64,000 nt of DNA from DTWD01 sp963662965 (GCA_963662965.1 OY759970.1:1426001-1490000); one strand, 5' to 3'. Numbered from the stretch's first letter, positions 12,259 to 21,434 are shown. Notes: generated by a model not told the origin, from the letters alone. A program made the numbers and translations.

Positions 12259-12867
12259 TTACCGCCGGGGCTGGAACCGACGCCCGTCGATCCGCCACCC
12301 ACCATCGAGGACGATCTTGATCGCCTCCGGATAGATCCGGTGCTCCTCGATGAGGATGCGCGCGGCGAGGGTCTCCGCGGAATCGCCTTCCTGGAGCGGC
12401 ACCACGGCCTGGCGAACGATCGGCCCGTTGTCGAGCTCGGCCGTCACGATGTGCACGGTCGCGCCGCTGACCTTGACCCCGAAGTCCCAGGCCTGCTGCT
12501 GCGCGTCGAGGCCGACGAACGATGGGAGCAGAGACGGATGGATGTTGAGGATGGCGTTCGGGAAGGCGGCGACGAAGGCCGGGCTCAGCAGACGCATGAA
12601 GCCGGCGAGGCAGACGAGGCCGACGTCGCGCGTCTTCAGCTCGGCGACAACCGCGAGGTCGAACCCCTCTCGCGACGGATAGTTCGTGCGACTGTGCGTG
12701 ATCGCCTCGATGCCGGCCGTCCGCGCACGTTCCAACCCCGGCGCATCCTCCTTGTTGGAGATGACGACGGCGATCTGCGCGTCGAGCCGTCCGTCGTCGA
12801 TCGCGTCGATGATCGCTTGGAGGTTGCTTCCGCGCCCCGAGATGAGAACACCGAGCTTACGGTTCAT
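12259..12867 (-). CDS. purN: Phosphoribosylglycinamide formyltransferase PurN
   Basis: This folate-dependent enzyme transfers a formyl group to GAR, the third step of IMP synthesis. The 202-residue protein opens with LGVLISGRGSNLQAIIDAI, the phosphate-binding start. It carries CLAGFMRLLSPAF and the formyl-folate motif NIHPSLLPSFVG. The catalytic aspartate lies in ATVHIVTAELDNGPIVRQ, where a D-x-G pattern is kept. Length and order match the family. It is separated from purM by about 190 bases holding a dispersed GC-rich repeat, so transcription from the pur operon would have to pass through that element. Confidence 0.95.
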   Translation of the reverse strand: MNRKLGVLISGRGSNLQAIIDAIDDGRLDAQIAVVISNKEDAPGLERARTAGIEAITHSRTNYPSREGFDLAVVAELKTRDVGLVCLAGFMRLLSPAFVAAFPNAILNIHPSLLPSFVGLDAQQQAWDFGVKVSGATVHIVTAELDNGPIVRQAVVPLQEGDSAETLAARILIEEHRIYPEAIKIVLDGGWRIDGRRFQPRR

Positions 12868-12887
12868 GATCTTTCGTCAGTTCGAAT

Positions 12888-13010
12888 CAGGGCGCACACG
12901 GCGCGCTCCCGGCGGAGCGGCGCCGGGCATTGGGCCCCGGCTAGCGACGCCGACGGGGTTCGGGGCAGTCAGCCCCATCTGAAGGAGCCCGCGCACATGC
13001 GCGCCCTGGC
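12888..13010. repeat. GC-rich dispersed repeat between purM and purN
   Basis: The stretch holds GGGCGCACACGGCGCGCTCC, a GGGCATTGGGCCCCGGCTAG segment, and the end signature GGGGCAGTCAGCCCCATCTG. A second GCGCGCACATGCGCGCC-like palindrome follows. It shares these parts with the elements at 24820, 29792 and 54950 and carries no gene. Confidence 0.75.
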
Positions 13011-13058
13011 CGTACGGTGCAACATCGGAGCTGCTGCGCGGCGAGCGTTCGTGGGGTC

Positions 13059-14114
13059 TCAAAGCGCCGGACTCGAGAAGTCGATCTCCGCGTACTCGAC
13101 CGCGGGCGCGCCTTCGCGGATCTCACCGATACGCGCGGCGCCAACCTCGCCGCACGAGATGAGCTTCGCCAACACGCTGTAGGCGTCGGACCGGGCGCAG
13201 ACAATGGCCAACCCGATACCCATATTGAAAGTGCGATACATGTCGTCGGTCGGCACTTCACCGCGCGTGCGAAGAAAGTCGAAGATCGGCGGGATCGGCC
13301 ACGCCGTCGGGTCAATCACCGCGGTGCAGCCCTCCGGCAGAATGCGCGGCACATTGTCCGTCAGTCCCCCGCCGGTGATATGCGCGATCCCCTTCACCTG
13401 CCCGGTCTCGATGGCCGGACGAACGGTCGGCTGATACGAGCAGTGCGGCCGGAGCAACTCCTCGCCAACCGTGCAGCCGAGCTCCGCGATCTCCTCGTCC
13501 AGACCGAGACCGAGTTCGTCGAACAGGATCCGCCGAGCCAGGGAGTATCCGTTCGTATGGAGTCCGGTCGACGGGAGGCCCATAATGACGTCACCCGGCG
13601 TGATCGTCCGTCCGTCGATAATGCGTCCACGGTCGACGAGCCCGACGATGAACCCCGCCAGGTCATACTCACCGTCCGTATAAAAGCCAGGCATCTCAGC
13701 CGTCTCGCCACCGAGCAGCGCACAGCCGTTGTCCTTGCATGCCTTGGCGATTCCCTCCACGACCTCGGCCGACACCTCCGGCGACAAGAGGCCGGTCGCG
13801 AGATAATCGAGGAAGAAGATGGGCCGCGCGCCCTGCACCAGAATGTCGTTGACGCAGTGATTGACGAGGTCGCCCCCCACGGTGTTGTGCACGCCGGCGG
13901 CGAACGCGACCCTCAGCTTGGTGCCCACCCCGTCCGCGCTCGCGACGAGCACCGGCTCGTCCATGCCGCCGAGCTCCGGTCGGAACAGCCCCCCGAAGGT
14001 GCCGATATCGCTCAGCACGCCGTCCGTGAAGGTGGTCTTCGCGAGTCGTTTGACCCGCTCGACCACCTCGGCACCGGCGTCGATATCGACGCCGGCGCTC
14101 TTGTAATCCGTCAC
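13059..14114 (-). CDS. purM: Phosphoribosylformylglycinamidine cyclo-ligase PurM
   Basis: PurM closes the imidazole ring (FGAM to AIR, ATP-dependent). The 351-residue sequence shows VLVASADGVGTKLRVAF, HNTVGGDLVNHCVNDILVQG and ARPIFFLDYLATG. It also has the glutamine-synthetase-like GGETAEMPGFY and GLPSTGLHTNGYSLAR, all standard PurM blocks. It starts with GTG two bases after the stop of the HEAT-repeat gene, so translation is probably coupled to it. Length is normal (about 345-350). Confidence 0.96.
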   Translation of the reverse strand: MTDYKSAGVDIDAGAEVVERVKRLAKTTFTDGVLSDIGTFGGLFRPELGGMDEPVLVASADGVGTKLRVAFAAGVHNTVGGDLVNHCVNDILVQGARPIFFLDYLATGLLSPEVSAEVVEGIAKACKDNGCALLGGETAEMPGFYTDGEYDLAGFIVGLVDRGRIIDGRTITPGDVIMGLPSTGLHTNGYSLARRILFDELGLGLDEEIAELGCTVGEELLRPHCSYQPTVRPAIETGQVKGIAHITGGGLTDNVPRILPEGCTAVIDPTAWPIPPIFDFLRTRGEVPTDDMYRTFNMGIGLAIVCARSDAYSVLAKLISCGEVGAARIGEIREGAPAVEYAEIDFSSPAL

Positions 14115-14116
14115 CC

Positions 14117-15328
14117 CTAAAACTCCAGCACCTGCATCGCCGCCTCGGCGACGGCTCGCGCCCGCGCGGTCTCGGATTCATCCCAATAGCTACCGCGCAT
14201 CAGCACGTAGAAGCGCTCCTCCGGCATGTCCTCGTCGAGCATGTCGAAGGCGTCGCGGAGCAGCAAGAGCGACGCTTCAAGATCGTCGCGCGCCATGAGG
14301 CCGGCACGCACCCGTTCCGGTGTCCGCAGCGCGACCGCGCCCAGCGCGAGCGCGATCGGGGCGCGCCCCGGGTCGGCCGCGCCAATGCCGACGTCGAACA
14401 GCGCATCGAGGGCGTCCATCGCCCCGCCGCGACCGGCCATCGCCAACGCCGCCGCCGCGGTCGCCGCACCACGCAGCAGCGTCTGGTCGTCGCCACCCGT
14501 CGCCGCCCCGTACGCCAAGGCGTCGGCGACGTATCGAATCTGATTCGGGCAATCGGCGTCGAGAAGACATGCCGCCGCCGCGACGACTGGCAGGAGCGCG
14601 GCATCCGCGAACTCAGGCTCGGTGCCCGTGGCCTCCGCCTGCGCCACCGACAGCACCGAGAGCGCCCGCTCGTCGCCGATCTTCCCGAGTGCCAGCAACG
14701 CGTCGTCGCGGAGCGGTCCGCCTTCGGACGCGATACGCACGAGCGGCTCCACCGCGTACGACGCCCCGTAGTCGCCCAGCGCCTCGATGACGCCGCCGCG
14801 GAAGTAGGCCTCGCCTTCATCGACGTCACGCACGAGGCGCGCGCGCACCGCGGCATCGTCGTCATGCGCCGCCAAGGCACGCACCAGGGCGGGGCGCACG
14901 AACTCCGATGTCTCGCGGTCGAGCGCGGTCAGCAGCTTCGGAACCAGCATTGGATCGGGGGCGTGCTCGGCGTAGTCGTAGGCGGCGGCGCGGACGCGGT
15001 CGTTCGGCGAATCGAGCGCCGCGCGAAAGAAAGCGTTCGCCTGTGTCCCGCCGAATCCATAGAGCAGGACCGCCGCGCGAAACTGCACGTAGCTGTCCTC
15101 GTGCCCATTCGCCGCCTCGATCAGGGCGGGCACCGCCGTCGCCGCCTCGGTGCGACGGACGACGCGCGACGCCTCCGACCGCACCGCGTAGTCGAAATCG
15201 CCGAGGGCCGGGATCGCCTGGGCGAGGTCGAGTTCGCCGAGATCGGCGGGAGCCTGGGCCAACGCCGCTCCGGACACCAGCCACGCTGCGCCGGCCGCAA
15301 TCGACACTGCGCGGCACCCAGGGGTCAC
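14117..15328 (-). CDS. Exported HEAT-repeat protein embedded in the purine operon
   Basis: The 403-residue protein begins with a signal-peptide-like segment (MTPGCRAVSIAAGAAWLVSGAALAQA). It then has a series of roughly 30-residue alpha-alpha repeats: YAVRSEASRVVRRTEAATAV, VQFRAAVLLYGFGG, DRVRAAAYDYAEHAPDPMLV, RPALVRALAAHDDDAAVRAR, YFRGGVIEALGDYGA and DDALLALGKIGDERAL. HEAT/PBS-lyase-type repeats usually mediate protein contacts. Its GTG start overlaps the purF stop (GTGA), and it ends two bases before purM, so it is co-translated with both. No known purine enzyme has this architecture. An exported scaffold here is unexplained, and the signal peptide should be verified. Confidence 0.75.
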   Translation of the reverse strand: MTPGCRAVSIAAGAAWLVSGAALAQAPADLGELDLAQAIPALGDFDYAVRSEASRVVRRTEAATAVPALIEAANGHEDSYVQFRAAVLLYGFGGTQANAFFRAALDSPNDRVRAAAYDYAEHAPDPMLVPKLLTALDRETSEFVRPALVRALAAHDDDAAVRARLVRDVDEGEAYFRGGVIEALGDYGASYAVEPLVRIASEGGPLRDDALLALGKIGDERALSVLSVAQAEATGTEPEFADAALLPVVAAAACLLDADCPNQIRYVADALAYGAATGGDDQTLLRGAATAAAALAMAGRGGAMDALDALFDVGIGAADPGRAPIALALGAVALRTPERVRAGLMARDDLEASLLLLRDAFDMLDEDMPEERFYVLMRGSYWDESETARARAVAEAAMQVLEF

Positions 15329-16761
15329 GAGTCGCCTGCCGCCTCGACGCTGTCCGCCATCTTGAGCACCATCTGCCGATAGGCTTCAGTGTCGCGCGGC
15401 GGCTCGACCGGATAATTCTTGGTGTAGCAGGCGGTGCAGTAGTGCGGATGCTCTTCACCGACCGCTTCGAGGAGCCCGTCCATGCTGAGATACGCGAGCG
15501 TGTCGGCCCCCATGAAGTCTCGGATCTGCTCGACGCTCTGTTCGGCCGCGATAAGCTCGTCGCGGTGCGGGGTGTCGATGCCGTAGTAGCAGGGCGAGAC
15601 GGTCGGCGGGCAGCTGATGCGCATGTGCACCTCGCGCGCGCCGGCCGCTTTGATCATCGACACGATCTTCTGGCTCGTCGTGCCGCGGACGATCGAATCG
15701 TCGACGAGCACGATCCGCTTGCCTTTGAGAATGCTTCGGACGGTGTTCAGCTTGACCTTCACCTTGAGGCCGCGCACCGCCTGGTGAGGCTGGATGAACG
15801 TGCGGCCGACGTAGTGGTTTCGGATCAACCCCATCTTCAGCGGGACGCCGCTGGTTTCGGCATACCCGAGGGCGGCGCACATCCCCGAGTCCGGAATCGG
15901 GACGACCGCGTCGGCGTCGACCCCCGCTTCCTGGGCGAGCGACCGTCCGAGACTCGTCCGCACCTCGTTGACGCTCTTGCCAAAGACGTAGCTGTCGGGT
16001 CGCGCGAAGTACACGTGCTCGAAGATGCAGTGCGCGCTCGGCGTAGGCGTGAACGGTTTGTACGACCGCACGCCGTGCTTGCCGATGACCAGTACTTCAC
16101 CCGGCTCGACCTCGCGCACATACTCGGCGCCGATCAGGTCCATGGCGCACGTTTCCGAGCAGACGACGTAGGCGTCCCCGATCCTTCCCAAGGCCAACGG
16201 GCGAAATCCATGGGGGTCACGGACCGCAATCAGGCTGTCCGGCGTCAGCAGCACGAGCGAAAAGGCGCCGCTCACTTGGGAGACCGATTCGACGATGGCG
16301 TCCTCCGCGGTCGCGGCGGTCGACTTCGCGTAGAGATGGAGGACGACTTCGGTGTCGCTATTGGTCTGAAAGATCGATCCTTCCTGCACCAGTCGATCGC
16401 GGAGCTCGACGGCGTTGACGAGGTTGCCATTGTGACAGAGCGCGATCTGCCCGTGGGCGCAATCGATCAGGATCGGCTGCGCATTCACAATGCGGCTATC
16501 GCCGAACGTCGAGTAGCGGACGTGTCCAATCGCCGCGCGGCCGGTCAGCTCGCCCAGTATCCGGTCGTTGAACGCGTCACCGACGTACCCCATCGCGCGG
16601 CGGAGCATCACCTTGCCGTCGCTGGCCGTGGCAATGCCGGCGCTCTCCTGCCCCCGATGCTGCAGCGCGTACAGCCCGAGGTAGGTCAGCGTCGACGCGT
16701 CATCGCGACCGTAGATGCCGAAGACGCCACATTCGTCGCGGAACTTATCGGTCGCTGTCAT
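15325..16761 (-). CDS. purF: Amidophosphoribosyltransferase PurF, [4Fe-4S] type
   Basis: PurF makes phosphoribosylamine from PRPP and glutamine, the first committed step. The chosen ATG at 16761 gives MTATDKFRDECGVFGIYG, placing the catalytic Cys after a short propeptide as in the Bacillus-type enzyme. The glutaminase block is LQHRGQESAGIATASDGK. The PRTase PRPP loop is RIVLVDDSIVRGTTSQK. Iron-sulfur ligands appear as SAHCIFEHVYF, CPPTVSPCYYGIDTP and YCTACYT. The frame stays open 17 codons upstream, but that extension is translated repeat sequence. The gene follows purL after a 47-base gap filled by a GGTTCAAGG array. Confidence 0.95.
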   Translation of the reverse strand: MTATDKFRDECGVFGIYGRDDASTLTYLGLYALQHRGQESAGIATASDGKVMLRRAMGYVGDAFNDRILGELTGRAAIGHVRYSTFGDSRIVNAQPILIDCAHGQIALCHNGNLVNAVELRDRLVQEGSIFQTNSDTEVVLHLYAKSTAATAEDAIVESVSQVSGAFSLVLLTPDSLIAVRDPHGFRPLALGRIGDAYVVCSETCAMDLIGAEYVREVEPGEVLVIGKHGVRSYKPFTPTPSAHCIFEHVYFARPDSYVFGKSVNEVRTSLGRSLAQEAGVDADAVVPIPDSGMCAALGYAETSGVPLKMGLIRNHYVGRTFIQPHQAVRGLKVKVKLNTVRSILKGKRIVLVDDSIVRGTTSQKIVSMIKAAGAREVHMRISCPPTVSPCYYGIDTPHRDELIAAEQSVEQIRDFMGADTLAYLSMDGLLEAVGEEHPHYCTACYTKNYPVEPPRDTEAYRQMVLKMADSVEAAGDS

Positions 16762-16764
16762 CGG

Positions 16765-16808
16765 TTTCAGGTTCCTCGTTCCGGGTTCACGATTCAAGGG
16801 TTCAAGGT
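16765..16808. repeat. GGTTCAAGG-type array between purL and purF
   Basis: Six imperfect units (GTTTCAG, GTTCCTC, GTTCCGG, GTTCACGATTCAAGG, GTTCAAG, GTTCACG) fill almost the entire gap between the purL stop and the purF ATG. The purF ribosome-binding site must lie inside it (ACGAGGAAC on the coding strand). Confidence 0.8.
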
Positions 16809-19052
16809 TCACGCGGCTGAGTCTTCAAAGTAGCGCGACACACCCGTCGACCAGGCGGCGGCCGCCGCCGCCAACGCCACGTCGATGCCCGGTTTACCGT
16901 CGACCGAAATCCGTATCCGTGACCCACCGGTGCGTCCGAGCACCCGCGCGGGCGCACCCGCCGCCGCCGCCGCCGCCGCCACGCGGTCGGCGTCGGCCTC
17001 CCGGACCGACACCACCACCTGCGACGCCGCCTCGCCGAACAGCGCCACAAGCGGTCCTCCTGGGTCGGCTGGTGTCGTCACGTCGCAGCCGATGCCGTTG
17101 GAATCGACCGCGCCCTCCGCGAGCGCGACGGCCAGCCCGCCATCGGCGCAATCGTGGGCCGACCGCAGCGTGCCGGCGGCGACAAGCTCGACGACCAGAC
17201 GCTGCAACGTCCGCTCGGCATTCAGATCGAGCGTCGGCGGCACGCCGCGCACCAATCCGTGGATCACCTTGAGGTACTCGCTCCCGCCGAGTGTCGGCCC
17301 CGGGGCACCAAGCAGCATGACGACGGCCTCAGCCTCTTGAAACGTCCGACCCACCACCCGCTGCGCATCCTCTATTATCCCGACAACGCCGATCACCGGC
17401 GTGGGCAGGATGGCCTGCCCGTCGGTTTCGTTGTACAGGCTGACATTTCCGCCGGTAATTGGCACGTCGAGGGCGCGACACGCGTCGCCGATCCCCGCCA
17501 CCGCCCGGGCGAACTGCCACATGATCTCAGGGCGTTCCGGGTTCCCAAAGTTCAGGCAATTGGTCGCCCCGATCGGCTGCGCGCCGACGCACGCCACGTT
17601 GCGCGCCGCCTCGGCCACAGCCAACATCGCGCCTTGGTACGGGTCGAGGGAGCAGTAGCGTCCGTTGCCGTCAACCGAGATTGCCAACGCGCGTGACGTG
17701 CCCTTGATCCGGACGACGCCCGCCCCGGCGCCCGCCGGGGCGATCGTGTTCGTTCGCACCATGTGGTCGTATTGGCGATAGATCCACCGCTTGGACGCGA
17801 TGTCCGGCGCCGCCATCAGACGCAGGAAGACGTCCGATGGCACCGCTGACAGGTCGAGATCCGTCAGGTCGAGGCGTTGCCGCGTCGCAAGATCATCCGG
17901 CGCATGGTGCGGGCGATCGTAGAGCGGCGCGTCGTCGGCCAGCGGCTTGTTCGGAATCTCGGCGACGACGTCCCCGCCGTTCCGCACTCGGAGCAGACCA
18001 TCTCCGGTCACCTGGCCGATCCGCACGGCATGCAGATCCCATTTCTCGAACACGCGCTCGACCTCGGCCTCGCGGCCACGACGGACGATGAACAGCATGC
18101 GCTCTTGCGACTCAGAGAGCATGATCTCGTATGGCGTCATGCGGGTCTCGCGCTGCGGCACGTCCGCCACGTCGATGTCGATGCCGGCTCCACCGCGCGC
18201 CCCCATCTCGCACGACGAGCAGGTCAGGCCCGCCGCGCCCATGTCCTGAAGACCGACCAGCGCGTCGGACTCCATCACTTCCAGGCAAGCTTCGAGCAGC
18301 AGCTTTTCCATGAAGGGATCGCCCACCTGCACGTTCGGACGCTTCTCGGCCGACGCGTCGTCGAACTCCGCCGACGCCATCGTGGCCCCATGGATGCCAT
18401 CGCGGCCGGTCTTGGCGCCGACGTAGTAGACGGCGTTGCCGGGCCCTTCCGCACGACCTTTGATAATGCCGTTCGCCGCCACGATGCCGAGACAGAAGAC
18501 ATTGACGAGCGGGTTCCCGCCGTAGGTCTCGTCGAACGCCACTTCGCCGCCGACCGTCGGGATGCCGATGCTATTGCCGTAGCCGGCAATCCCCGCGACG
18601 ACGCCTTCGACCACCCGCTGCGTCAGCGGCGTGTCGAGCATGCCGAACCGGAGCGAGTCGAGCAGCGCGATGGGGCGCGCGCCCATCGTGAAGATGTCGC
18701 GAATGATGCCGCCGACGCCGGTGGCCGCGCCTTGATACGGCTCAATGAACGACGGGTGATTGTGCGACTCGATCTTGAACACGGCGGCCAGTCCATCGCC
18801 GATGTCGAGCGCGCCGGCGTTCTCCCCCGGTCCCTGGAGCACGCGCGGCCCCTCGGTCGGCAACGTGCGCAAGTGAATCCGGGAGCTCTTGTAGCTGCAG
18901 TGCTCCGACCACATGACGGAAAAGATGCCGAGCTCGAGAAGGTTGGGATCCCGTCCGAGGATCGCGACGATTCGCTGATACTCCTCGGCCGTCAGACCGT
19001 GTGCCTCGATGGTGACCCGATCGATCACGACCCGGCTCCCGTTTCTCGCCAT
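16809..19052 (-). CDS. purL: Phosphoribosylformylglycinamidine synthase subunit PurL (small type)
   Basis: This is the FGAM synthase catalytic subunit, 747 residues from the ATG at 19052 (MARNGSRVVIDRVTIEAHGL). That size and the separate purS and purQ mark the three-subunit Bacillus-type enzyme. Visible blocks are IFSVMWSEHCSYKSSR, VFKIESHNHPSFIEPYQGAA and TGVGGIIRDIFTMGARPIA. Also present are VGGEVAFDETYGGNPLVNV and the second repeat's CLNFGNPERPEIMWQF and VPITGGNVSLYNE. The open frame continues 65 codons upstream through purQ, but those residues are arginine- and glycine-rich antisense-like sequence. The start lies 5 bases after purQ. Confidence 0.96.
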   Translation of the reverse strand: MARNGSRVVIDRVTIEAHGLTAEEYQRIVAILGRDPNLLELGIFSVMWSEHCSYKSSRIHLRTLPTEGPRVLQGPGENAGALDIGDGLAAVFKIESHNHPSFIEPYQGAATGVGGIIRDIFTMGARPIALLDSLRFGMLDTPLTQRVVEGVVAGIAGYGNSIGIPTVGGEVAFDETYGGNPLVNVFCLGIVAANGIIKGRAEGPGNAVYYVGAKTGRDGIHGATMASAEFDDASAEKRPNVQVGDPFMEKLLLEACLEVMESDALVGLQDMGAAGLTCSSCEMGARGGAGIDIDVADVPQRETRMTPYEIMLSESQERMLFIVRRGREAEVERVFEKWDLHAVRIGQVTGDGLLRVRNGGDVVAEIPNKPLADDAPLYDRPHHAPDDLATRQRLDLTDLDLSAVPSDVFLRLMAAPDIASKRWIYRQYDHMVRTNTIAPAGAGAGVVRIKGTSRALAISVDGNGRYCSLDPYQGAMLAVAEAARNVACVGAQPIGATNCLNFGNPERPEIMWQFARAVAGIGDACRALDVPITGGNVSLYNETDGQAILPTPVIGVVGIIEDAQRVVGRTFQEAEAVVMLLGAPGPTLGGSEYLKVIHGLVRGVPPTLDLNAERTLQRLVVELVAAGTLRSAHDCADGGLAVALAEGAVDSNGIGCDVTTPADPGGPLVALFGEAASQVVVSVREADADRVAAAAAAAGAPARVLGRTGGSRIRISVDGKPGIDVALAAAAAAWSTGVSRYFEDSAA

Positions 19053-19057
19053 GACTC

Positions 19058-19789
19058 CTAGGCGGACCCAACCGATGCCACGCCGTGGCCGTCGAGCACC
19101 GCCACTACCGACTCCAGCACCACGCGCCCGTCCGCGCTCCCGACCGCCTCCTCGCACGCGCGCTCCGGATGCGGCATCAGGCCGACGATATTGCGCGCGC
19201 GATTGCAGATGCCGGCAATCGCGTCGATCGATCCGTTGACGTTCCACCGTTCGTCGCGCGTCCCGTCGGGCGCGGTGTAGCGAAAGACGACCTGCCGGTG
19301 CTCTTCGAGCATCCGCATGGTGTCCGCATCGGCGTAGTAGTTGCCCTCGCCGTGCGCAATCGGCACGCGGAGCACTTGCCCCGCGGTGGCGCTGCGGGTA
19401 AACGACGTGTCGGTCGCCTCGACGCGCAGGTGCACATGCTCACAGATAAACTTCAGCGTCCGGTTGCGGCGCATCCCGCCGGGGAGCAAGCCCGCTTCCA
19501 GCAAGACCTGAAACCCGTTGCAGATCCCGATCACCGGACCGCCCGCGGCGGCGAAGTCGACCACCCGGCTCATCACCGGCGAAAACCTCGCGATGGCGCC
19601 GGTGCGCAGGTAGTCGCCGTACGAGAAACCGCCCGGCAGCACCACCGCGTCGGCGCCGCGCAGGTCGGTGTCCTTGTGCCACACGAGCTCCGCCGGCTGC
19701 CCCAGGACCTCGGTCAACGCGTAGTGCGCGTCGTGGTCGCAATTCGATCCCGGAAAAACGATGACCGCAAACTTCACCGCGTGCTCCAC
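19058..19789 (-). CDS. purQ: Phosphoribosylformylglycinamidine synthase subunit PurQ
   Basis: PurQ is the glutaminase subunit that supplies ammonia to PurL. It shows FAVIVFPGSNCDHDAHYAL, VVLPGGFSYGDYLRTGAIA, the nucleophile-elbow motif GPVIGICNGFQVLLEAGLLPG, and the HPE of the catalytic triad in VGLMPHPERACEEAVG. The GTG at 19789 (MEHAVKFAVI) lies directly against a CTGATCC heptamer array. A GTG four codons in (VKFAVI) is the alternative start. Length 243 is slightly above the usual 225-230. Confidence 0.95.
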   Translation of the reverse strand: MEHAVKFAVIVFPGSNCDHDAHYALTEVLGQPAELVWHKDTDLRGADAVVLPGGFSYGDYLRTGAIARFSPVMSRVVDFAAAGGPVIGICNGFQVLLEAGLLPGGMRRNRTLKFICEHVHLRVEATDTSFTRSATAGQVLRVPIAHGEGNYYADADTMRMLEEHRQVVFRYTAPDGTRDERWNVNGSIDAIAGICNRARNIVGLMPHPERACEEAVGSADGRVVLESVVAVLDGHGVASVGSA

Positions 19790-19821
19790 CCCTGATCCCT
19801 GATCCCTGATCCCTGATCCCT
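19790..19821. repeat. Tandem heptamer CTGATCC x4-5 before purQ
   Basis: Perfect head-to-tail copies of CTGATCC fill the gap between the purS stop and the purQ start, replacing any clear Shine-Dalgarno sequence. The unit differs from the GGTTCAAGG arrays elsewhere but has the same length and placement. Confidence 0.85.
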
Positions 19822-19825
19822 AACG

Positions 19826-20071
19826 TCAATCACCGCTGACCTCCACCCGATAGCTCTCAATTACCGGGTTCGCGAGCAGCTTGTCGGCCACTTCCGTCGC
19901 CAACGCCGCCGCCTGGTCGGTGGTCTCCGCCGCGACATCGAGCTCGAAGTACTTCCCCTGCCGCACATCGCGTACATCGTCGTAGCCGAGCGAGTGCAGC
20001 GCGCCGGTGATCGTCTTGCCCTGCGGATCGAGAATCGACGGTTTCAGCGTGACAAACACCTTCGCCTTCAC
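19826..20071 (-). CDS. purS: Phosphoribosylformylglycinamidine synthase subunit PurS
   Basis: The 81-residue product is the small bridging subunit that joins PurQ to PurL. It shows KVFVTLKPSILDPQGKTI, ALHSLGYDDVRDVRQGKYFEL and a C-terminal ANPVIESYRVEV, as in the family. It starts with GTG overlapping the purB stop (GTGA). It is the small gene that confirms the three-part FGAM synthase in this operon. Confidence 0.95.
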   Translation of the reverse strand: MKAKVFVTLKPSILDPQGKTITGALHSLGYDDVRDVRQGKYFELDVAAETTDQAAALATEVADKLLANPVIESYRVEVSGD

Positions 20072-21381
20072 GACACCTCCACCGTGTGGACGGCAAACGC
20101 CCGGTCCATGATCGCGTCGATATGGCGGAGCTGCACGTCGAGGTCGAACGCGCGGTCGATCTCCTCGCGCGACAGGACGGCGGTGACCTCCGGATCGTCG
20201 ACCAGGAGCCTCCTGAACTCGAGCCTCTCTTCGTGCGAGCGCATCGCGTGACGCTGCACTATCGCGTACGCGTCCTCACGCGAGACCCCGCGGCTCGCCA
20301 GCTCGAGCAGCACGGTGCCGGAAAAGACGACGCCCCGCGACCGGTTCAGGTTCTCCTGCATCCGGTCGGGATAGACCACCAGGTCGCGCACGATGCGGGT
20401 AAACCGCCGGATCATATGGTCGAGCACGCAAAAGCTGTCTGGCACGATGACGCGCTCCACCGACGAGTGGGAGATGTCACGTTCATGCCAGAGCGCGATG
20501 TTCTCGATCGCCGCCATTGCATGGCCGCGAACCAATCGCGCGAGCCCGGTGATCTGCTCGCACCCGATCGGGTTGCGTTTGTGTGGCATCGCGGACGAGC
20601 CTTTTTGGCCTTTCGCAAACGGCTCGGCCACTTCGCCGACCTCGGTCTTCTGCAGCCCGCGTACTTCCACCGCGAACTTCTCGAGCGATGCCGCCGTAAT
20701 GGCCAACGCGCTCAACAACTCGGCGTGGCGATCCCGCTGCACGACCTGTGACGCCACCGGCGCCGGCGTCAGCTCGAGCTGGTCGCAGACCGATTGCTCG
20801 ATCGACGGATCGAGATGGGCGTAGGTGCCGACCGCGCCCGACAGTTTACCGACACTGATGGCCGTCCGGGCGCGCACGAGACGGTCGCGGTCGCGGACGA
20901 GCTCCGTGAACCACAGCGCCAGCTTGAGCCCGAAGGTCATCGGCTCGGCGTGCACGCCATGCGTGCGCCCAATCATCGGGGTTCGCCGATGCTCGTCCGC
21001 GCGGTCATGGACCGCAGCCAGGAGACGGTCGAGGTCGGCGAGCAACAGGTCGCACGCCTCACGCATCTGCAGCGCGTGCGCGGTATCAATCACGTCGGAC
21101 GAGGTCATCCCGAAGTGCAGCCACCGCGCGGACGGACCGACATGCTCGGCCACCGCGGTGGTAAAGGCAATCACGTCGTGCTGGGTGGTGCGCTCGATCT
21201 CGTCGACGCGCGCCGCCTCGACGGCGCCCTTTTCGCGAATATCGCGTGCGGCCTCTGGCGGAATCAGGCCATGCTCGGCCATCGCCTCGGCGGCGGCGGT
21301 TTCGACGCGGAGCCAGGTGTCGTACTTGCGCTGGTCGCTCCAAAGGCGACCCATCTCTGCCGGGGTATACCGCGGGATCAT
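20068..21381 (-). CDS. purB: Adenylosuccinate lyase
   Basis: PurB acts twice in purine synthesis, cleaving SAICAR and adenylosuccinate. The 437-residue protein has the fumarase/aspartase superfamily signature GSSAMPHKRNPIGCE. It also has TSSDVIDTAHALQMREA, the catalytic-histidine block MIGRTHGVHAEPMTFG, and the early segment MIPRYTPAEMGRLWSDQRKY. It is the first pur gene in the cluster and is preceded by a GGTTCAAGG-type array. The YycJ-like hydrolase and the M16 peptidase lie upstream in the same direction. Confidence 0.96.
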   Translation of the reverse strand: MIPRYTPAEMGRLWSDQRKYDTWLRVETAAAEAMAEHGLIPPEAARDIREKGAVEAARVDEIERTTQHDVIAFTTAVAEHVGPSARWLHFGMTSSDVIDTAHALQMREACDLLLADLDRLLAAVHDRADEHRRTPMIGRTHGVHAEPMTFGLKLALWFTELVRDRDRLVRARTAISVGKLSGAVGTYAHLDPSIEQSVCDQLELTPAPVASQVVQRDRHAELLSALAITAASLEKFAVEVRGLQKTEVGEVAEPFAKGQKGSSAMPHKRNPIGCEQITGLARLVRGHAMAAIENIALWHERDISHSSVERVIVPDSFCVLDHMIRRFTRIVRDLVVYPDRMQENLNRSRGVVFSGTVLLELASRGVSREDAYAIVQRHAMRSHEERLEFRRLLVDDPEVTAVLSREEIDRAFDLDVQLRHIDAIMDRAFAVHTVEVS

Positions 21382-21396
21382 CGGTCGGAGATCGCG

Positions 21397-21432
21397 AGGT
21401 TCAAGAGTTCACGGTTCAAGGGTTCAAGGTTC
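21397..21432. repeat. GGTTCAAGG-type array upstream of purB
   Basis: Units AGGTTCA, AGAGTTCA, CGGTTCA, AGGGTTCA and AGGTTCC lie 16-50 bases 5' of the purB ATG and touch the stop of the upstream hydrolase gene. Same family as at 16765 and 42718. Confidence 0.8.
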
Positions 21433-21434
21433 CA

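Noticed and set aside
16762..16812. N-terminal extension of purF through the repeat array
   Set aside because: The catalytic cysteine must be near the N-terminus; the extension encodes only repeat-derived residues.
19053..19247. 65-codon extension of purL upstream of MARNGS
   Set aside because: It lies inside purQ and translates to arginine/glycine-rich sequence without homology.
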